64,000 nt of DNA from Pedobacter heparinus DSM 2366 (GTDB lineage Bacteria; Bacteroidota; Bacteroidia; Sphingobacteriales; Sphingobacteriaceae): contig NC_013061.1 of the NCBI RefSeq assembly GCF_000023825.1, positions 3,596,001 to 3,660,000 of the forward strand, written 5' to 3'. The position numbers and the translations under genes were made by a program. The notes under the pieces are model-generated. The model ran no database searches. It saw nothing but the letters and a program-made list of their open reading frames with translations, and was not told the DNA's origin. Shown here one piece after another: positions 34,883-44,235 of the stretch (position 1 is the first letter of the stretch; each line of letters begins with the position of its first letter).

Positions 34883-35650
34883 TTATAACGCAGTCAGGTT
34901 AACCTCGTCAGTAATAAAATCATAGCCTTTCTCTTCCAGTTCCAGGGCCAGTTCTTTGGTACCCGACTTAACAATACGTCCATTGTACAGCACATGCACA
35001 AAGTCGGGCTGAATGTAATCCAGCAAACGCTGATAATGTGTGATCACCAATACCGCACGATCCGGACTATGCAGCTTATTGATGCCATTGGCTACAATTC
35101 GCAAGGCATCAATATCGAGGCCTGAATCGGTTTCGTCCAGTATTGCTAGTTTCGGTTCAAGCATGGCCATCTGAAAAATCTCATTGCGTTTTTTTTCCCC
35201 ACCGGAAAAGCCTTCGTTAATTGAACGGCTTAAAAGAGATTGATCAATTTCTACCAGCGCCATCTTCTCTTTCATCATTTTTAAAAAGGTCACTGCATCC
35301 AGAGGCTCAAGCCCGTGGTATTTTCGCTTTTCATTTACTGCGGCTTTAATAAAATTGGTGGTACTTACGCCAGGTATTTCAATCGGATATTGAAAAGCCA
35401 GAAAAAGTCCCTCTCTTGCCCTATCTTCAGGCGATAGTTCAAGCAGGTCTTTTTCAAGAAAGCTTACTTCACCCTCGGTTACCTCATATTGCTCTCTACC
35501 GGCCAAAACAGAAGCAAGCGTACTTTTGCCAGAGCCATTAGGCCCCATAATGGCATGCACTTCGCCTGCTTTTATTTCAAGGTTAATTCCTTTTAATATC
35601 TCTTTACCTTCTACGTTTGCGTGTATATTCTTAATTGACAACATATTCAT
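34883..35650 (-). CDS. sufC: SufC, ABC-type ATPase of the Fe-S assembly complex
   Basis: This cytosolic ABC-like ATPase drives SufBC2D. Walker A is GPNGSGKST, the Q-loop is FLAFQYPIEIPGVS, the signature is FSGGEKKRNEI, Walker B is LAILDETDSGLD and the H-loop is VITHYQR. The ETDSGLD variant of Walker B is typical of SufC. ATG 35650 and ATG 35644 (MLSIKNIH) are both possible starts and differ by two residues. It lies 8 nt after sufB. Confidence 0.96.
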   Translation of the reverse strand: MNMLSIKNIHANVEGKEILKGINLEIKAGEVHAIMGPNGSGKSTLASVLAGREQYEVTEGEVSFLEKDLLELSPEDRAREGLFLAFQYPIEIPGVSTTNFIKAAVNEKRKYHGLEPLDAVTFLKMMKEKMALVEIDQSLLSRSINEGFSGGEKKRNEIFQMAMLEPKLAILDETDSGLDIDALRIVANGINKLHSPDRAVLVITHYQRLLDYIQPDFVHVLYNGRIVKSGTKELALELEEKGYDFITDEVNLTAL

Positions 35651-35658
35651 ATATTTTA

Positions 35659-37104
35659 TTATCCTACGCTACCTTCCATGCTAATGGCAAGCAGCTTTTG
35701 TGCTTCAATAGCAAATTCCATAGGTAGCTGGTTCATTACTTCTTTTGCAAATCCATTCACAATAAGCGCTACTGCAGCTTCAGGATCTATCCCTCTTTGC
35801 CTGCAATAAAAAAGTTGATCCTCACCAATTTTAGAAGTGGTAGCTTCATGCTCTACAATAGCTGATTTGTTTTTTACTTCTATATAAGGAAAGGTATGTG
35901 CCCCACATTTATCACCAAGTAATAAGGAATCGCATTGCGAATAATTACGTGCATTCAAAGCCTGCTTACTGGTTCTTACCAGTCCACGGTAACTGTTCTG
36001 ACTATGCCCTGCCGAAATGCCCTTGGCTACGATCCTGCTCCTGGTGTTTTTACCCAGGTGGATCATTTTTGTACCGGTATCGGCCTGCTGGTGATTGTTG
36101 GTAAAGGCTACTGAATAAAATTCTCCAATAGAATTGTCACCTTTTAAGATCACACTTGGGTATTTCCAGGTAATGGCAGAACCGGTTTCGACCTGTGTCC
36201 AGGAGATTTTTGAATGGTTACCTTTACAAATGCCACGTTTAGTTACAAAATTATAAATGCCGCCTTTACCATCTTTATCGCCAGGATACCAGTTTTGTAC
36301 GGTAGAATATTTAATCTCTGCTTTTTCCATAGCTATCAACTCTACAACAGCAGCATGCAATTGGTTTTCATCGCGCATAGGGGCCGTACAGCCTTCCAGA
36401 TAACTTACATAACTTTCATCTTCGGCAACAATAAGTGTGCGTTCAAACTGTCCGCTGTTTTCTGTGTTGATACGGAAATAAGTAGAAAGTTCCATCGGGC
36501 AGCGCACACCTTTAGGAATAAAGCAAAAAGACCCATCAGTAAATACTGCAGAATTTAATGCCGCAAAATAATTATCCGTCATAGGTACTACAGAACCAAG
36601 ATATTTTTTTACCAGTTCGGGATGTAGTTGTATGGCTTCACTGATCGAGCAAAAAATAACGCCTATTTCTGATAATTGTTCTTTAAAAGAAGTAGCAATA
36701 GAAACACTGTCCATCACTACATCTATAGCCACACCGCTCAGGCGCTTCTGTTCGCTGATAGAAATACCCAGCTTTTCAAATGTACTGAGCAGTTCGGGAT
36801 CTACTTCATCCAGACTGTTCAACTGCTTTTTAGGCTTAGGGGCTGCATAATAAATGATGTCCTGATAATTGATGGGTGGATATTTTACATTGGGCCAGGT
36901 GGGCTCTTCCATGCTTAGCCAATATTTATAGGCTTTAAGTCTCCATTCCAGCATCCATTCCGGTTCGTTTTTTTTATTGGAAATGAGCCGGATCACATCC
37001 TCATTTAATCCTTTAGGAATGGCATCTGTATCTATCTCCGTCACAAAACCGTATTTGTACTCGTTTAATACGGCATGGTCAATTGCATCTTGTTGTTCTT
37101 TCAT
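35659..37104 (-). CDS. sufB: SufB, Fe-S scaffold subunit
   Basis: SufB is the main scaffold subunit on which Fe-S clusters are assembled. The 481-residue protein shows the [21 protein letters not shown] block, the [22 protein letters not shown] block with the persulfide-accepting cysteine region, and the C-terminal [22 protein letters not shown]. It heads the operon sufBCDSE-DUF59-Rrf2. A consensus promoter overlapped by a perfect 22-bp palindrome lies about 30-75 nt upstream. Confidence 0.96.
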   Translation of the reverse strand: MKEQQDAIDHAVLNEYKYGFVTEIDTDAIPKGLNEDVIRLISNKKNEPEWMLEWRLKAYKYWLSMEEPTWPNVKYPPINYQDIIYYAAPKPKKQLNSLDEVDPELLSTFEKLGISISEQKRLSGVAIDVVMDSVSIATSFKEQLSEIGVIFCSISEAIQLHPELVKKYLGSVVPMTDNYFAALNSAVFTDGSFCFIPKGVRCPMELSTYFRINTENSGQFERTLIVAEDESYVSYLEGCTAPMRDENQLHAAVVELIAMEKAEIKYSTVQNWYPGDKDGKGGIYNFVTKRGICKGNHSKISWTQVETGSAITWKYPSVILKGDNSIGEFYSVAFTNNHQQADTGTKMIHLGKNTRSRIVAKGISAGHSQNSYRGLVRTSKQALNARNYSQCDSLLLGDKCGAHTFPYIEVKNKSAIVEHEATTSKIGEDQLFYCRQRGIDPEAAVALIVNGFAKEVMNQLPMEFAIEAQKLLAISMEGSVG

Positions 37105-37135
37105 GATCTTAGGTTGAAAGATTTAGAATATAACA

Positions 37136-37178
37136 CAAAGATACCGGCTTCTGCTTGTTTATACAAAATAGTATAAAC
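37136..37178 (-). promoter_or_regulatory. suf operon promoter overlapped by a palindromic operator
   Basis: On the minus strand TTTG (37167-37164), a 20-nt spacer and TATCTTTG (37143-37136) form a consensus promoter. GTTTATAC-N6-GTATAAAC (37157-37178) is a perfect 8-bp inverted repeat centred on the -33 box. A protein bound there would block RNA polymerase. The Rrf2 regulator at the operon's end is the natural candidate. Confidence 0.75.
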
Positions 37179-37198
37179 AGAGAAATGTAAGATTTGCT

Positions 37199-39667
37199 TT
37201 AGTTTACAGCATAAGTAAATACTTTCCTGCCCAGGTTTCCAAAAGCGTCCATACCTTCCAGTACCACTCTGTAAGTTCCGGGCTCATTTGCATTAAAGTA
37301 TTCAAAGCTTGCATTCCCATCTTTATCAGTGATTACGTTGGGTTTCCAAAAAATAGTAGTGCGGTAATCTGCAGGATTTGATGTTTTACCCGGTTCGTAT
37401 TTAGGCATATAAAATTGTCTTGCGGTATAATACCCTGTTGGACTATAAGGAAGTATGCCGGGAGCAGCACTTATATTCTGACTGTCCCGTCTGCCTTTTT
37501 TAGAAGTAAGTATTAACACACCACCATTAGTGCCGTATACAAATGACAATCCTATACTTGACAATACTTCGATACTCTCCAGATCATTCATCACAATATC
37601 ACCAATCATATCAGTGCTGATCTCCATGCCATCTAAGATTATTTTCATAGGAGAAAGATTGTCAGAAGACTGGGCCTTATTCAAGTAAGGAATTTGTTGT
37701 CCCTCATCGTTTAATCTAAAATTCAGACCAGCCACTCTTCCTACCAATGCCTGACGCAAATCTTGTTTCGTTTCAAGCTGTTCTGCAGTAAAAACATAAT
37801 CGGCATTTCCTGGTCCGTTAAAATTTGCCGATTCTGTTACCTTCTTTTTCTCAGCAACAATATTAACTGTCTCCAGGTTGATAGAATTGCCCAGCAATCC
37901 TAAACGTCTCAATTCACTAAAATAATTATCACTTTTGCTTAAATACCTTGATAGGGCTTCATTTTTATTAACCTGAATATCTCCTGTATTTCTATTTTTA
38001 GAAACCAACTGCAACGCTCTCTCATCCATTTTAATATCAACATTGTCTTTGCCTTTCTCCGTCTGTGCTTTTACAGCAAACTTAGTATTATCGCCAAAAA
38101 ACATCTCCCTGAAAGCAAACCGACCATTTTCATCTGTAAGTGTATCAATCATAAAAAACTTACTGGAAGAAGAAAGCAGAGTAACTTTTCCACGGGCAAC
38201 GGGCTTACCGCTATTTGTAGTGACCCGGCCACTAATTACCAAAAGTTTCTCCGGCTGATATTTAACAGGATTGATTTTATCCGCTAAAAAATCTTTCCAG
38301 ACAAAACGCCGCCAACCTTGTGTCATCATTAGAAGATCTAAGTTATTTCTGGTTTCTTCATCATTGCTAAGAAAGTAGTAATTGGGTTTCTCTATATATC
38401 CGGCAAGATCAGCACTAAGTAACAGATCTGTAAAAATATTACTTTCGTTAAATTCATCGATACCAACCTTTGATATATTATTTACAGCCACTGAAAAACT
38501 ACCAGGAGTAGGCTTACTCGCATATGAAACTTTAAAATTAGCCGCTATTTTGGCTGTACGCTTACTAGCACCCGGCAACTTTTCAAATTGAAGACCCAGC
38601 TCATCCGAAACATTATTAATAAAAATCAGTCTTTCAGCTGCAGGCCTGTTATCCGGCGTAAATAAAGTCAGCCTTAAAATCCCCGATCTGATCTTTTCCT
38701 TAGGGAAGCTGGTACTTATTACCTGTCGCTCTGAACTTGCTTTTGTAGAATAGATTACATTATTATTTTGTTGTGCAATAAGCTTAACATCACCTTTCCC
38801 CAGTAAAGAGCCACTAATCATTATTTTAACCGAAACTTTTGTACTATCTGAATTATTGACTGCTAGTACATAACCATCAGGTAATGCTGTTGGTAAAGGG
38901 ATTTCTTTTTTGGAGCCATCAGCAAAAGTAGCTACAGCCACATAACCTTGTCCCGGAAGTGGATTTAGAATAAAACTTCCCATTCCCCTGTGCTTAGTTT
39001 TAATACTGCTCAGTTCAACCCCATTCTGATCTTTTATTGATAAAGATATATCTTTGCCCAGACCATCACTTCCCACTACTTTTACGCCTATTCTGGAAGG
39101 TATATTTTCAACAAGACTGCCTCCTTCAGGAAAAAACTGTACATCAACCTGGCCTGAAGCCGACTTAAGCGGAATTACTTTAATATTGTCTTTTTTATTG
39201 GCTATTTTTGCACTTGCTGACCTACCGATCTTAATGGTTTTATCATAAAAAAATTCCGACCCCACATTTTCCATCCAGCGGGTATATGCCCTGATTCTAT
39301 AATTACCCTCTGAAAGCGAGTCTTTCAAATTAAAATCCCCCCAACCCATGCCAAAAGAAAGGGGTATAATCAACTGCTTTTTTACGGAATTTAACTCATC
39401 AATCAGATCAACATACAATGTATTGCTAATCTGAGACGGTTCTGAAGTCACCGTATTCAATACATAAGCTTTAAACCAAATATCTTCTCCTATAGCATAA
39501 TAAGGTTTATCAAGGTGCAGGTATACTTTTTCCTGTTGGTTATTTTTATTATAATCTTCCAGTTTGGAAAGCAAGTCTGAAAAAGGATCCACATTTCTGA
39601 TGAAGGCAGATGCAGCCAAAAAAATTAACAATCCAGCAATAACGACCAATACCTTCTTCTTTTTCAT
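37199..39667 (-). CDS. Exported plug-domain protein with MG2-like N-terminus and no beta-barrel
   Basis: The 822-residue protein has an N-terminal signal anchor. An alpha-2-macroglobulin MG2-like domain (near residues 48-140) carries YLHLDKPYYAIGEDIWFKAYV. A carboxypeptidase-regulatory-like repeat follows near 470-550 (ISGRVTTNSGKPVARGKV). A TonB-receptor plug-like region lies near 620-725 (LVGRVAGLNFRL, MKIILDGMEI, IEVLSSIGLSFVYGTNGGVLILTSKKG). It then ends with a beta-sandwich-like tail (GNASFEYFNANEPGTYRVVLEG), not the roughly 600-residue barrel of a true receptor. The function is unknown; an envelope-associated binding or scaffold role is inference. Confidence 0.85.
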   Translation of the reverse strand: MKKKKVLVVIAGLLIFLAASAFIRNVDPFSDLLSKLEDYNKNNQQEKVYLHLDKPYYAIGEDIWFKAYVLNTVTSEPSQISNTLYVDLIDELNSVKKQLIIPLSFGMGWGDFNLKDSLSEGNYRIRAYTRWMENVGSEFFYDKTIKIGRSASAKIANKKDNIKVIPLKSASGQVDVQFFPEGGSLVENIPSRIGVKVVGSDGLGKDISLSIKDQNGVELSSIKTKHRGMGSFILNPLPGQGYVAVATFADGSKKEIPLPTALPDGYVLAVNNSDSTKVSVKIMISGSLLGKGDVKLIAQQNNNVIYSTKASSERQVISTSFPKEKIRSGILRLTLFTPDNRPAAERLIFINNVSDELGLQFEKLPGASKRTAKIAANFKVSYASKPTPGSFSVAVNNISKVGIDEFNESNIFTDLLLSADLAGYIEKPNYYFLSNDEETRNNLDLLMMTQGWRRFVWKDFLADKINPVKYQPEKLLVISGRVTTNSGKPVARGKVTLLSSSSKFFMIDTLTDENGRFAFREMFFGDNTKFAVKAQTEKGKDNVDIKMDERALQLVSKNRNTGDIQVNKNEALSRYLSKSDNYFSELRRLGLLGNSINLETVNIVAEKKKVTESANFNGPGNADYVFTAEQLETKQDLRQALVGRVAGLNFRLNDEGQQIPYLNKAQSSDNLSPMKIILDGMEISTDMIGDIVMNDLESIEVLSSIGLSFVYGTNGGVLILTSKKGRRDSQNISAAPGILPYSPTGYYTARQFYMPKYEPGKTSNPADYRTTIFWKPNVITDKDGNASFEYFNANEPGTYRVVLEGMDAFGNLGRKVFTYAVN

Positions 39668-39801
39668 ATATTAAGAGATTAACTAGATTTTTTTAAATTA
39701 ATATTGTTCAAAATACAAATTCTAATTCATTTTATATAATAAAAACCACCGTCAATTATAAAACCTTCACAGGTATTAAAATTCTTTAATATATTTATAT
39801 C

Positions 39802-41328
39802 ATGAAGTTTAACAGAAATTTTCTATGCTGTATATCCGCAGTACTTGTGTTCAGTACAACCGAATCGCGTGCTCAAAATACAAAACCTGAAGCCATTGAA
39901 AATGCGATATTAAAAGACAAAAAGAATTTCTATTATATTGATTTTAAAAAATATAATGCGGCAGACCCAAGCCTTCCTATCGGAGTTTTTGATTCTGGCA
40001 CAGGTGGTTTAACTATATTAAACACATTGGTTCAGTTTGACCAACACAACAACGCAACAAAATTTGCGGGGAAGGACAATATCCCCGATTTTGCAAAAGA
40101 AAAGTTTATTTATCTTGCTGACCAGGCCAATATGCCTTATGGCAATTACTATAGTGAAAAGAAAAATGATCTTTTAGTTGAACATATCATCAAAGATGCA
40201 CAGTTTCTTTTATCTGATAAATACTATTTAAATAACACTACTAAAAACTACAGTTCAGACAAACAAAAAGTAAAAGCCATCGTTATTGCCTGTAACACTG
40301 CTACTGCTTATGGAAAGGAATATATTGAAGATTTCATAAAAACTACTGGCATTAATTTAAAGGTGATCGGTGTAATTGATGCCGGTGCACAAGGAACGCT
40401 TGATGTTTTCAAAAAGGATGAAAACGGTTCAATTGGTGTTTTTGCTACAGTTGGCACCATTGCCTCAAAAGGTTACGAAAATACAATTCTTGCCCTCAAA
40501 GATAAACTTGGGTATAAAGGAAATCTACAGGTATACAATCAGGGTGGTTACGGTCTTGCAGAGGCTGTAGATGAGGAACCTGACTTTATTAACCGCAAGG
40601 CCATCGCGCCAACCGCAAATTACCGCGGCCCAAAACTTGATAGTGGAGCTTATAAAATAGAAAGAACCTTACTCGATGTTTACAATTTTGATTTTAGTAA
40701 CCATAAAATGTTATGCGATAGCAAAAGTGATGAATGCGGAAACATGCAGTTAAATGCTGCCGACAATTATGCCCGGTACCACCTGGTTTCTCTGATGGAG
40801 AAAATAAGGAACACTAAAGGTGCACAACCACTTAAAGCCCTTGTACTTGGCTGTACCCATTATCCTTTTTTAATCAGCGACATCCGAAAAATCCTTTCTG
40901 ATCTTTACAACTTCCAGAAGAATGGTAATTTTATCTATCGCACGTTCATGAATAAGGACATACAGATCATTGATCCAGCGATAAATGTAGCCACGGAACT
41001 TTATACTTACTTAAACAAACAGCATCTTTTTAATCCTGCAGGAAATATGAATGCCAGTGAGTTCTTTATCAGTATACCCAATGCTGACAATAAAACCGTA
41101 ATTACAGACAAAGAGGGCAGATTTACGTATAACTACAAATATGGAAGAAATGCAGGTGAAATACAGGAATATGTAAAAGTAGTGCCCTTCAGCAGAAATA
41201 ATATTCCTGCCGAAACACTCGACCGCATCAAAACGGTGATCCCTTCAACTTATGAGTTGATAAAAAAGTTTCATACTGATAATTCGAAACTGCTTACTTT
41301 ACCTGAAGCAGAAAAAATAAAACCGTAA
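39802..41328 (+). CDS. Exported glutamate-racemase (MurI) homologue
   Basis: The 508-residue protein has a signal peptide (about residues 1-24, ending ESRA) followed by an Asp/Glu racemase fold. All MurI active-site elements are visible: FDSGTGG with D64, IYLADQANMPYG near 103-114, ACNTATAYG with C164, FATVGTIASKGY near 214-225, and LGCTHYPFL with C351. It is nearly twice the usual length (about 265 aa), owing to inserts (about 78-100, 255-325 and 365-395) and a C-terminal extension. Cytosolic MurI makes D-Glu for peptidoglycan, but this one should act outside the cytoplasm. The neighbouring exported M14 peptidase, read convergently, hints at peptidoglycan-peptide processing (inference). Confidence 0.85.
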   Translation: MKFNRNFLCCISAVLVFSTTESRAQNTKPEAIENAILKDKKNFYYIDFKKYNAADPSLPIGVFDSGTGGLTILNTLVQFDQHNNATKFAGKDNIPDFAKEKFIYLADQANMPYGNYYSEKKNDLLVEHIIKDAQFLLSDKYYLNNTTKNYSSDKQKVKAIVIACNTATAYGKEYIEDFIKTTGINLKVIGVIDAGAQGTLDVFKKDENGSIGVFATVGTIASKGYENTILALKDKLGYKGNLQVYNQGGYGLAEAVDEEPDFINRKAIAPTANYRGPKLDSGAYKIERTLLDVYNFDFSNHKMLCDSKSDECGNMQLNAADNYARYHLVSLMEKIRNTKGAQPLKALVLGCTHYPFLISDIRKILSDLYNFQKNGNFIYRTFMNKDIQIIDPAINVATELYTYLNKQHLFNPAGNMNASEFFISIPNADNKTVITDKEGRFTYNYKYGRNAGEIQEYVKVVPFSRNNIPAETLDRIKTVIPSTYELIKKFHTDNSKLLTLPEAEKIKP

Positions 41329-41329
41329 C

Positions 41330-42802
41330 TCAATATCCAAAGGTATTGTGTAATACTTTTGCCGGCTGGTCCAACTTCAGTAAAAAACCATTAATAATTG
41401 CAAAAACCGGCTTATCCTGTTTGGTAAGCAGAAAGTTAGCTGCTTGATTTAAACCAACCTGTCCAGACACGCTAGTACTATTCGTCAGATTCAGCAACCT
41501 GTTTTTTACCGGACCTGCGGGCGACTTTGCATCCGACCATTTTATAAACAAATAACCTTCCCTTATCAGTTGAACTTCAGATTCAGCGTTTAAATTCTCC
41601 CACTCTTTTTTTGTCAGTATTTTCAATTTACCAGGCGTATAATTCAAATCTCCGGCATCTGCCTCATCATAACCATATACCCTTTCTACATCGCCCAGTT
41701 CATCAATACTTCCCTGGTAACTAACTCCCCTGTAATCACTGTCCTTAACCTGCGTATGGTTTATACCCAAATTGGTTAAAAAGACACTACCCTGTTTGGT
41801 TATTTTTACATTTCGGATCAGCACGTTGTATAAAGACCTGTTGTTTTCCGGAATCTTTTCATATTGTACAACATCTTCTTTCAGATAAGACTGATCAGCT
41901 ATGGAGTTCAGCGCACTTAAAAGAGCATAAAAATTCAGTTTACGGATGTATTCTTTTTCAGGGTCTCCAGGATAACCACCCGATTCGATCAGGATAGTTG
42001 CAATACCCATCCCTTGAAAAGTATCACCAAAACATCTTGGATCATAATCATCATTGTACTTTGCAACTTTATCAGGCATAAGCTTTTGCAGCACGTTATT
42101 CATCAGTAAAATTACCTGCCTGGCTTTTTTACGTACGTCATCCATATCTTTTGCATAATTAAAGGCAGGATCCAGAAAAGAAATTGTTGCCGTATTTTTA
42201 CTACGTCCAGCCGAATACAGTGTACTCTGATCATGCAGGTTAAACCCAAAATCAGGTTTAATTTTTTTGGCTATGTCCATTAATATCCTTGCCTCCGGAC
42301 TAACCAACATTCTTGCATCCCTGTTGATATCAATATCCAACGCATTCCTTCTTTTAAACATTTCAGCTCCATCCGGGTTCAGCATAGGCACAAAATGAAG
42401 TTCAAGCTGATCAAGCAGTTTATTTCTCAGCTCATCATTCTTATCATTGGCCTTTAAAAAATTAAAAAAGTCAAATAATGCTCTTGTGGCTGTGGTTTCA
42501 TCACCATGCATTTGCGACCACAGCAATACCTTTATCTTTCCCCTTCCAGCTGTTAGGTGATAGACACTGCGTCCCTGTGCAGAACCGCCTGCAATTTCGA
42601 TTTTAAAAAGACCCGATTTTTCCAGTTTTTGAAACAAAGGAACAAGATCACTATGTTTAAAAAAACGGTCTTTCAAGGCTGGCTCCCTGTAAATACCATA
42701 TTGGTCCCACAAAAAAGACAGATCCTGACTAAAACCAGTTTGTATTAAACACAGCAGCAACAGGGTTAAAAATATCTTAGACCAAAAAAAATGCTTCATC
42801 AT
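41330..42802 (-). CDS. Exported M14-family zinc carboxypeptidase
   Basis: A signal peptide (cleavage near QTGFSQ) precedes a carboxypeptidase-A-type domain. The zinc site HxxE is in QMHGDETTATRALFDF. The substrate-binding and zinc-ligand elements are LNPDGAEMFKRRNALDIDINRDA (quoted in part: NALDIDINRDA) and GFNLHDQ, and the catalytic Glu is in ATILIESGGYPGD. The 490 residues include a C-terminal domain of about 170 residues. Relatives cleave C-terminal residues from peptides or muropeptides. It is convergent with the exported racemase gene, with stop codons one base apart. Confidence 0.87.
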   Translation of the reverse strand: MMKHFFWSKIFLTLLLLCLIQTGFSQDLSFLWDQYGIYREPALKDRFFKHSDLVPLFQKLEKSGLFKIEIAGGSAQGRSVYHLTAGRGKIKVLLWSQMHGDETTATRALFDFFNFLKANDKNDELRNKLLDQLELHFVPMLNPDGAEMFKRRNALDIDINRDARMLVSPEARILMDIAKKIKPDFGFNLHDQSTLYSAGRSKNTATISFLDPAFNYAKDMDDVRKKARQVILLMNNVLQKLMPDKVAKYNDDYDPRCFGDTFQGMGIATILIESGGYPGDPEKEYIRKLNFYALLSALNSIADQSYLKEDVVQYEKIPENNRSLYNVLIRNVKITKQGSVFLTNLGINHTQVKDSDYRGVSYQGSIDELGDVERVYGYDEADAGDLNYTPGKLKILTKKEWENLNAESEVQLIREGYLFIKWSDAKSPAGPVKNRLLNLTNSTSVSGQVGLNQAANFLLTKQDKPVFAIINGFLLKLDQPAKVLHNTFGY

Positions 42803-42900
42803 AACTATTTTAATAAAAATTGCCTGTACATGTCTGCTATAAATATAAAAGATTATAACAAAACATTACATTAGTAACAAGACAAAAACCAAATGATCTT

Positions 42901-44235
42901 ATGCCACCAGAAACTTCTTTTATATATCTGCTGATCTGCCTGCTTGCCGGCATATCCATCATTGTATTGCTGACTACAAAATTTAAAGTACCGGCAGCAT
43001 TTGCGTTAATAATAGGCTGCTTTCTTGTTGGCTTAGGCGCACACTTATCCTTAACAGATGTGGTAAATATCATGAAGGAAGGTTTTGGCAACATTATCAA
43101 ATCACTCGGACTGATTATATTGTTGGGGACAACTTTAGGGATATTACTGGAATATACAGGCAGCACATCAGTTATGGCCAACTACATCTTAAAAAAACTT
43201 GGCGAAAAACGAACAGTATGGGGCATCAGCATTACAGGGTTTATTGTAGGCTTACCTATTTTTTGCGACTCTGGTTATATCGTATTGAGTGGTTTAAATA
43301 AGACATTGGCAAAACGCGCCGGCATATCCATTGTAATTATGTCAGTATCCCTGGCAACAGGCCTGTATTCTGTTCATTGTATGGTTCCACCCCATCCCGG
43401 AAGTGCCGCCGCCGCAGGTATAATTGGAGCAGATATTGGCAAATTGATATTGATTGGCAGCCTTGTAGCCATACCGGCTATGATGGTCGGAAATATATGG
43501 GCCCGGTATGCAGGTAAAAATCTCCCTCTACCTGTAGTTGAAGAAGAAACTCCAACGGATGTACGGTTGCATCAGCCATCTGTTATCCAGTCGTTCCTGC
43601 CTATTGTAGTTCCTATAGTCCTTATTGCCCTAAAATCTTTCGTTACTATAGAAGCCACCCCGGATAAAGCTTGGATGACCGCGATCCTTTCTTTTGGCGA
43701 TCCTGTAATTGCCTTAATCATTGGCATTTTACTTACTTTCTTCTGCAAAAAATCGTGGAAAAGAGCAGAACTTGGCCACCTTTTACAGGATTCGGCCGAA
43801 AAAGCAGGTGGAATCCTGGTTATTATTGGTGCCGGCGGTGCATTTGGAGCCATACTTGCCGCCATCAAGATCGGCACCCACTTAAGCGAATCGCTAGCGT
43901 TGGATAGCATGGGGCTGTTCTTCCCATTTCTGCTCACTTTCGTCTTAAAAACAGCCCAGGGCTCATCAACAGTAGCCATTATCACTGCCGCTTCTATTGT
44001 CCTTCCCCTGCTGCAGGTATTAGGGTTGGATACTGAAACCGGCAAACTGCTCTGCGTACTGGCCATGGGTGCCGGATCTATGATGATCTCTCATGCCAAT
44101 GATGCCTATTTCTGGGTTATTGCAAAGTTCTCCGGCTTAGACATGAAAACAATGCTCAGGGTTTATTCAGTGGCTACCGTCCTGATGGGGCTTACTTCAT
44201 TTGCCATGGTTTATATTTTATCGAAGTTCTTATAA
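42901..44235 (+). CDS. GntP-family permease (gluconate/glycerate type)
   Basis: This inner-membrane proton symporter of the GntP family has 444 residues and about 12 membrane segments. The conserved segments GFGNIIKSLGLIILLGTTLGILLEYTGS, GLPIFCDSGYIVL, the MVPPHPGSAAAAGI motif and TAQGSSTVAIITAASI are all present. Relatives import gluconate and related sugar acids. The following gene, glycerate kinase, shares one base with its stop (TAATG), so the physiological substrate may be D-glycerate (inference from context). Confidence 0.9.
   Translation: MPPETSFIYLLICLLAGISIIVLLTTKFKVPAAFALIIGCFLVGLGAHLSLTDVVNIMKEGFGNIIKSLGLIILLGTTLGILLEYTGSTSVMANYILKKLGEKRTVWGISITGFIVGLPIFCDSGYIVLSGLNKTLAKRAGISIVIMSVSLATGLYSVHCMVPPHPGSAAAAGIIGADIGKLILIGSLVAIPAMMVGNIWARYAGKNLPLPVVEEETPTDVRLHQPSVIQSFLPIVVPIVLIALKSFVTIEATPDKAWMTAILSFGDPVIALIIGILLTFFCKKSWKRAELGHLLQDSAEKAGGILVIIGAGGAFGAILAAIKIGTHLSESLALDSMGLFFPFLLTFVLKTAQGSSTVAIITAASIVLPLLQVLGLDTETGKLLCVLAMGAGSMMISHANDAYFWVIAKFSGLDMKTMLRVYSVATVLMGLTSFAMVYILSKFL

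Noticed and set aside
43572..44066. Minus-strand open frame of 164 codons inside the GntP permease gene
   Set aside because: It is a shadow of a membrane protein gene and has no recognisable domain; the plus-strand gene is coupled to glycerate kinase.
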